A program made the position numbers and the translations under genes. The notes under the pieces were generated by a model. It was not told the DNA's origin and made no database searches. It worked only from the letters and a program-made list of their open reading frames with translations. From contig CACRXP010000652.1 of the NCBI GenBank assembly GCA_902702965.1, positions 175,570 to 239,569 of the forward strand: 64,000 nucleotides of DNA. Reading direction: 5' to 3'. Source of the stretch: Spirometra erinaceieuropaei (lineage: Eukaryota; Platyhelminthes; Cestoda; Diphyllobothriidea; Diphyllobothriidae). Each line of letters starts with the position of its first letter. The stretch's first letter is position 1. Positions 58,801 through 64,000 of the stretch are shown in pieces.

Positions 58801-60793
58801 ACAACCTTGCGTCCCCTAGTTAAAGAAGCAAGTAGATTACGATAGGTACTAGCTCAAACGATCTAGCACGTTGTCTTTGAGCCAAAACCCCAGGCTTATG
58901 GTTTTCATCGTCCTTCTAAGATAGACAGCGCCCAAAGACTTTCATTCAAACAAAGATAAACTGTGAAAACACTCGGTCATTTTTATCTATTCCACGCTGC
59001 AGGATGAATGGCGTCATAGTCCGGAGCGTTTGATATATCTGGGTGTAAAACGCCCATGACGCGGTTGAAAAACGAACTCTTTGGGAAGTTGGGAATTCTG
59101 GGTCAGTGGAACCCTACATGCCCTTTGATATTTCCGCATTCAGGAAGCAGACAATTTCAAAAGATAGACTAAAACAGTCCCTATCATGATTGCGCACAGA
59201 GAGAACTCGCATAGACAGAGAATGAGTTGGCAGACGAACTCCATGTGACGTCGTAGGTTCGACCCCGTCAGTAATTTCCAACGAACATATAAGCGTTAGT
59301 ACTGAATAATCAGGTATTTAACCTGAAACAGCCCAAATTAGTCACTGGCCATTTAAAGTTTTATTGCCCTAAGCGAATTTAGTAATAAAAGTGTAAGTTG
59401 CTTCGGAAATATTAATTGACAGGGTAGTCACATGCACTATGGGTCCACACTGGAATTTAAAGTGCAAGCACGTCAGAACCCAGGCCTAAACATCATTGTA
59501 CAATGACGACTGATAAACCAGAAATAATTATTCAGGATCCCTTATTTTTGGCACCAATAACTGAGCGCTAACGGACCTGAATCCATCCATACTAACCGTA
59601 CAACCACGGCTTTAATTAAAGCAAACTCACCCGCCCTTTACATTCAGGAGATACAAATATTCGTAGAGAGATCGCTTTTCAAGACAGCCATTGATCTAAT
59701 GACATAAGAACTTTAATTTTTATTGAGATCACAGACCCTAAGAGTGTAATATACTGGTGATCGATTCCACTAAAGATCTCGAATGATACCTCCTGCACGA
59801 CTTAGCGCCCGAACAAACGGTTGCATCTAAACCGGAAGAAAATAAAATGCCTGAACTGAAACGCGTAGAAGAAGTAAACGACATTTAGGCGAAAGTCGCA
59901 GTCGAGGAAAATCTTACCGGGCAGTACGGCTGATTACTTTTTCTCTGTGCGGAATTGGTTGCTGATCAGGGGGCATTTGTAGTCTCTTACCATCCACTAT
60001 AAATGTCACCGTTGCATTAAATTCTGCCTTTTACTTGAAGCCAAAAAGAAGATAGAGAGTGAAGGATAAGAAGGGCATAAACAGGAGAAGAGCAAACTAG
60101 CTAATTGAATACGCTTTGGCGCCAGCAATGCGCGTTTCGTATGCCTTCTCATTAACTTTACGAGTTATTTTTAAGAAACTTCAAACAGATGTGAAACGTG
60201 CCGCGGTGACAGGGATGCATTTTTAAGGTTTTGTGATACTTCTAGTTCAGATATATTACCGGCAGACCTTTACTTCACTCACTGAGCCTCTCTGTGGACG
60301 GCGTTGTATGGAATATGAACTCTCTGGTGATAGTGAAATATGCACTTTTGTAAGCTCCCAACATCATGTAAGTGCTCCACTATGCAAATCTTAAGTTGAT
60401 AAATTTCAAAAAGGTAGAAGTCACTTTGACCGTCAAAGTCGCTTTTCAAGACCTCGTTGATGTGAAGAGAGTCACCTGTGTTTTTTTCAACAGACAGCGA
60501 CAAAAACGCTCAGTCAGATAATGTGGGAGACCAGACAAAATTGAACCATCGAATCCTAGTCGGTTTTTTTTACTCTGGCTTCTGCATTTCCCGCGATCCG
60601 CATTTGTCGACTTGCCTAATCGTAATAAGGCAATTTCAAAACGGATGTGATTCAGTCTTAAGGCCAAACGCCTCGTGAAGCTTGTATCGAGTCGATGATG
60701 GACATTGCCCTTTGCAGAACTGCATGATAAATCTTGTAAGTTGTTTTTGTGACTAAAAGTATTGATTTTGTTGGTGCTACAGATTAAAATACA
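55888..60793. other. 4.9 kb with no gene seen apart from a tRNA-like fragment
   Basis: AT-rich sequence with ORFs of at most 100 codons. A 67-codon frame at 58094-58297 contains a hydrophobic stretch (LFQIFVFGILLCPISS) but has no other support. It may be intergenic or intronic. Confidence 0.45.
59213..59276 (+). repeat. tRNA-like SINE fragment
   Basis: GAATGAGTTGGCAGACG resembles an A box and GTAGGTTCGACCCCG is close to the B box, with a spacing typical of tRNA. No acceptor stem is seen. Confidence 0.45.
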
Positions 60794-61690
60794 CAGTAAG
60801 CGACGTTCCTCTTAAAATGTTGGCCGAAATTCTGAAATAAATAAATGAATCGATCATGGTTATTTTGATTGTGTGGCAGCAAAATTCCAAAATATGTCAC
60901 TTAAGGCAGAGGGCTGGTCCTCATATGCGTGCCTTTCCAGCCGCCTATGTTAATCTCACTCGATAACAAATGGCTATCCGTTTGGTGTGCATGTTTTCCA
61001 TTATGTTTCGTGGCTCTTGCAAATCAAAACATATTTTTATAGAAAAAATAATCAAAATCATACTTTCTTGTAATAAATTTGCGGATTGTTGCGTCATCCT
61101 CAAATTGTACACTTGAAAAAAAGGAGTATCTTTCCGTGTTGACCACGTTGTCAGTTAGCCAATGGGTAAAGGTATGGTTATGGCCGGAATTATCTACACC
61201 GAGGAGCAGCTGTGTTAGAAGAAAATGGCTGACGACATTTATTTGCATGTGCCAAAGAAGGGAATAAAAAGACCTCGCGGTGGCTGTTGTATAGGGCGAT
61301 CAAGATATTTTAAGGTATTCACCGGGGTAGACATACGACAATGCAATATGGGCCTTAAATTCACTTACTATTATCATTAAATGGCAAAAATAATGTCCCC
61401 TTTTAATTGTTGACAATATGGAGGATCACAAGTTATGATGCTCTGGAGTTCTTAGATATTTAGCTCTTTTGCCTAGCACAAATGTTCCTCTGAGTAAGCA
61501 AGCCCGGGCATAAACTATACCCTCGCCACCCAACGATTTCCAATCCCCCTACTGTATACTTTCCGTGTAGGAAAAACTATGTATTCATCTATGCTACCAA
61601 AAAGGACACGCAGAGCTAATACTGTACATAACGAAAGGGCATTTTTCGTGACAGAGTTTGTAACAATGACATGGCACGACCGCAAGATAT
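60794..61690 (+). mobile_element. Family A foldback element, copy A9, interrupted by family E
   Basis: From CAGTAAGCGACGTTCC the left arm can be followed (AAAATGTTGGCCGAAATTCT) to about 61150. After the inserted E2 element, family A resumes at about 61540 with TTTCCAATCCCCCTACTG, which corresponds to TTTCCAAACTACAATCC in A3, and TTTCCGTGTAGGAAAAACTA. The copy decays past about 61690 and its right end was not found. Confidence 0.6.
61155..61534 (+). mobile_element. Family E inverted-repeat element, copy E2 (nested in A9)
   Basis: The element aligns over its whole length with the reverse complement of 48268-48631, for example TATTATCATTAAATGGCAAA, TTGACAATATGGAGGATCAC and AGTAAGCAAGCCCGGGCATA. 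Its ends (GGGTAAAGGTATGGTTATGG on the left and CATAAACTATACCCTCGCCA on the right) form the family E inverted repeat. Its position inside A9 shows it inserted after that copy. Confidence 0.75.
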
Positions 61691-64000
61691 CTATTTATGC
61701 GGCAGATAATTTATCCGTTTTTGGTGCTGTTTTTTGTTCAATTGTTGTGTAATTTTCTGAGCCCTATGAACCCCCCTGTAAATATAGGGAAATTTTTGAT
61801 TTTCCTGACCAGGAATGTATGCAATATGCACAAATGGTAGCTACTATAGATAATATTGGAAATTTGGTCTAGCTACATTTTAAAACTAAAATTTTACCTC
61901 ATACAACATTCTCCTCTCGAATGAACGGCGACATTTACTGGTACTATCTACCAACAAATTTTATAGGCATTAGGTATATTTTTATGCTAAATACATAATA
62001 ACGAAATAGAAAGGTGAAAAGTTGGATTTAAACAAATTATGCATTCTTCTCTTAATTACACAAGAGCATTTTTCAGGACGCTCTGCATAAAGACAAATCC
62101 TAGTATTTCCAGACATTGCAACACAGACTCCAATCTGAAGTCTTTGACAAATAACGAGGTTAAATAAAGTTTAAGCCGAACAGCTTGCACTGGAATAGCC
62201 ATTTTTAGCCTACTAAACATGCTCCAACCTTAGGTTCAAGTTGTCCGGGACTCTAACTCCGATCAAATGATCATGGAGCAGTTAGGCAAACGTCCTATTA
62301 TTTGACCACAGGTTCGTTGGTCTATAAATTGCGGTTGGATGTGTAATTTTACCTAGAAGCGGCATTCCACCGACCTTATAACAAGAACAGGCTAGATACT
62401 TTATGTGCATATTTGCAAATCTCCATGGACAATTTTTCAGGCAGTGTTATGAAACGTGACATTTTGTTCTATGGAAGCTAAAGTTTAAGCTAGAATGTAT
62501 GCCACTTTAAAGACATCACGTCGATTCCGAATGCCACGAGACTAATTCAAAACCATCACTTCTACGTGACGCTTGTTTCCTTCTTTCAGACGAACTTTTA
62601 TTGGGCATGCAAGTCGAAAGAGGCTACCCGCTGAAAAACTGCTGTAAAATGGGAGTATTTTGGTTACCGCCCAGGACGACATAATGGATCATTCAAGGCG
62701 TGCGGCAGAGTCGTTATAGCGTAATTGTTGGTGCCTAACAGCTGTAAAAACAACAACTGGCGCGTTCTAATTTTGTTACGGAAGGTGTTGTCTTATCATT
62801 AGGTTTTGTCCTCGTCCAGATGCCTGCAAGCCTTCTTTATACATGAAGATTTGAAGCGTAAGTGCTTTGCAGTTCCTGTAGTCGAATGCATGTCCATAGC
62901 CTACCCACCTTGGTATTTTGATGGATTCGGACAGTCAAAAAGCTTGTACTTGTATCTCGATGATTTCTGCATGCAGTAACGTTCGGTCGGATGTTCGAAA
63001 CTCCCATTGCACTTACTACTTGAATGAAGAAGATGGTCGCTTGATATCTCGTGTACCATAAAAAATGCAGATTCTGAGCGTAAATTGGTAGACCGTCATC
63101 TAGCTGTGCCCCTAGTGACTTTCACAACATTCCTAGAATCAAACTCTGATTTGCCCGGCAAGATGGTACGTCAACTAGAATTTTTTAAATATTTTCTGCC
63201 TGTCAGCATTAAAAAGGATCTCTTAGGTATTTTCTGGGATGAACTGATGGGGTTAACCACATGGCAGGAACATGTTGAAAACAAGCAGAGACAGTGGTTT
63301 CGCGTCATTGTCTTCCGAAAAAAGACAAGACTAACCATTTCCTATTCGTTTCATGGTGAAGGACTCATATTTACTATGAGTTAAACTTTTGTACAACAAA
63401 TAATAATATTTGAATAACTCAGGCGAAAATGTACTTCGGTAAATAAATTCCGAAAGTGACTGTGCAACAGACGTTACGTCGTATTTCATGGCCCAGGGGT
63501 TAACCCCTGCCCCAGCTGGGTTACGAGGTTGGTTCCTGCTACAAACGCCCAAATAGAAAATCCAGGAAATGCACCCATTGTGCTCTTCTCTAAACGACTT
63601 TCTATAGAAAACAGGATAACCTTGGCTGTCTAATTTTCAAGGGTTTTAATATACTGTTCCCATAAGGACAAAACATACGAAGCCCTTGAAGAGACAACAG
63701 TCTTGCTTAACTGCCATAATGACGGATAGTTAATGTTACTAGTAAAATGTCCCGATAATCAGAATTCCGTACGAAAATTGATTCGTATATGTGTCAAAGG
63801 TGCGTGACGTTGAGGCCACTATGCCGTTCTTAGGTTGTGGCTCCCTGCAAATTCGTATAAAAATGTTGTAGACATCAAAAAGAACCTCCTTAAAGTTCAA
63901 AGTTCAAATGTGCTACAGCTAGGCGAGAAGAATGCATGCTGATAACGATAATTTGGCTTAATAATGATAGGGGCTTAGTGCATAGAAGTTTTCTGTTCCG
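61691..64000. other. No gene supported; weak family F-like stretch at about 62187-62310
   Basis: GGAATAGCCATTTTTAGCCT followed by a degenerate TTCAAGTTGTCC..GGGACTC stretch faintly parallels the family F SINE-like repeat. The remainder has no recognised feature. Confidence 0.35.
63085..63384 (+). CDS. Unrecognised 99-codon ORF
   Basis: The translation (MVDRHLAVPLVTFTTFLESN and onward) has ordinary, non-repetitive composition, including KKDLLGIFWDELMG and WQEHVENKQRQWFRV, and no known domain. It could be an exon, an unrecognised transposon relic or chance. No flanking splice sites or promoter are claimed. Confidence 0.15.
   Translation: MVDRHLAVPLVTFTTFLESNSDLPGKMVRQLEFFKYFLPVSIKKDLLGIFWDELMGLTTWQEHVENKQRQWFRVIVFRKKTRLTISYSFHGEGLIFTMS

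Noticed and set aside
1..64000. CRISPR arrays, bacterial operons or prophage
   Set aside because: No regularly spaced identical repeats, no ribosome-binding context and no long adjacent ORFs; the sequence is eukaryotic in character.

Overview
This window looks like gene-poor, repeat-dense nuclear DNA from an animal, most likely a flatworm and specifically a diphyllobothriidean tapeworm (Spirometra, Schistocephalus or Dibothriocephalus type). The taxon call is an inference. It rests on a LINE remnant whose reverse-transcriptase C-terminus runs into a proline/serine-rich tail with several C2H2 fingers, a layout I associate with tapeworm genomes. It also rests on a Penelope-like element with a GIY-YIG tail and on many degenerate TTAGGG-type tracts. 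There are no operons, ribosome binding sites or long intact ORFs, and no host gene could be supported. Two runs of N mark assembly gaps.

Almost everything recognisable is mobile or repetitive. Family A is a foldback element of about 1 kb with arms of roughly 390 bp, ends reading TACAGT and a TA at both borders. It has five near-complete copies (69-1068, 10442-11376, 31129-32124, 32511-33494, 47270-48267) and four decayed or partial ones. Family B is a terminal-inverted-repeat element of about 260-475 bp that carries a telomere-like (CCCTAA/CCCCTAA) tract at a fixed internal place (16785, 28197, 45806, 49326 and a truncated copy at 51890). Family C is a shorter relative (30243, 34294). Family E is a 364-380 bp inverted-repeat element with one copy abutting family A (48268) and one nested inside it (61155). 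Family D is a dispersed, partly tandem GC-rich repeat (16646, 20500, 40808-42690, 52833 reverse). Several tRNA-like SINE or hairpin sequences are present, the clearest being a perfect 19-bp inverted repeat at 51241-51338.

The coding remnants are all decayed retroelements. They are a LINE zinc-finger tail on the minus strand (about 13930-14500), a 5'-truncated LINE C-terminus (19218-20480), a Penelope-like RT/GIY-YIG pseudogene (37017-38466) and a CR1/Jockey-like RT fragment (44842-45130). Between these lie long stretches (6-10 kb, 34-37 kb, 56-60 kb and others) in which I see no supportable gene. They could be intergenic or intronic.

The most interesting signals are the short non-autonomous families. 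None contains a transposase. They share TA-like or tRNA-like features, sit next to or inside each other, and one family carries telomere repeats as an integral part of its body.
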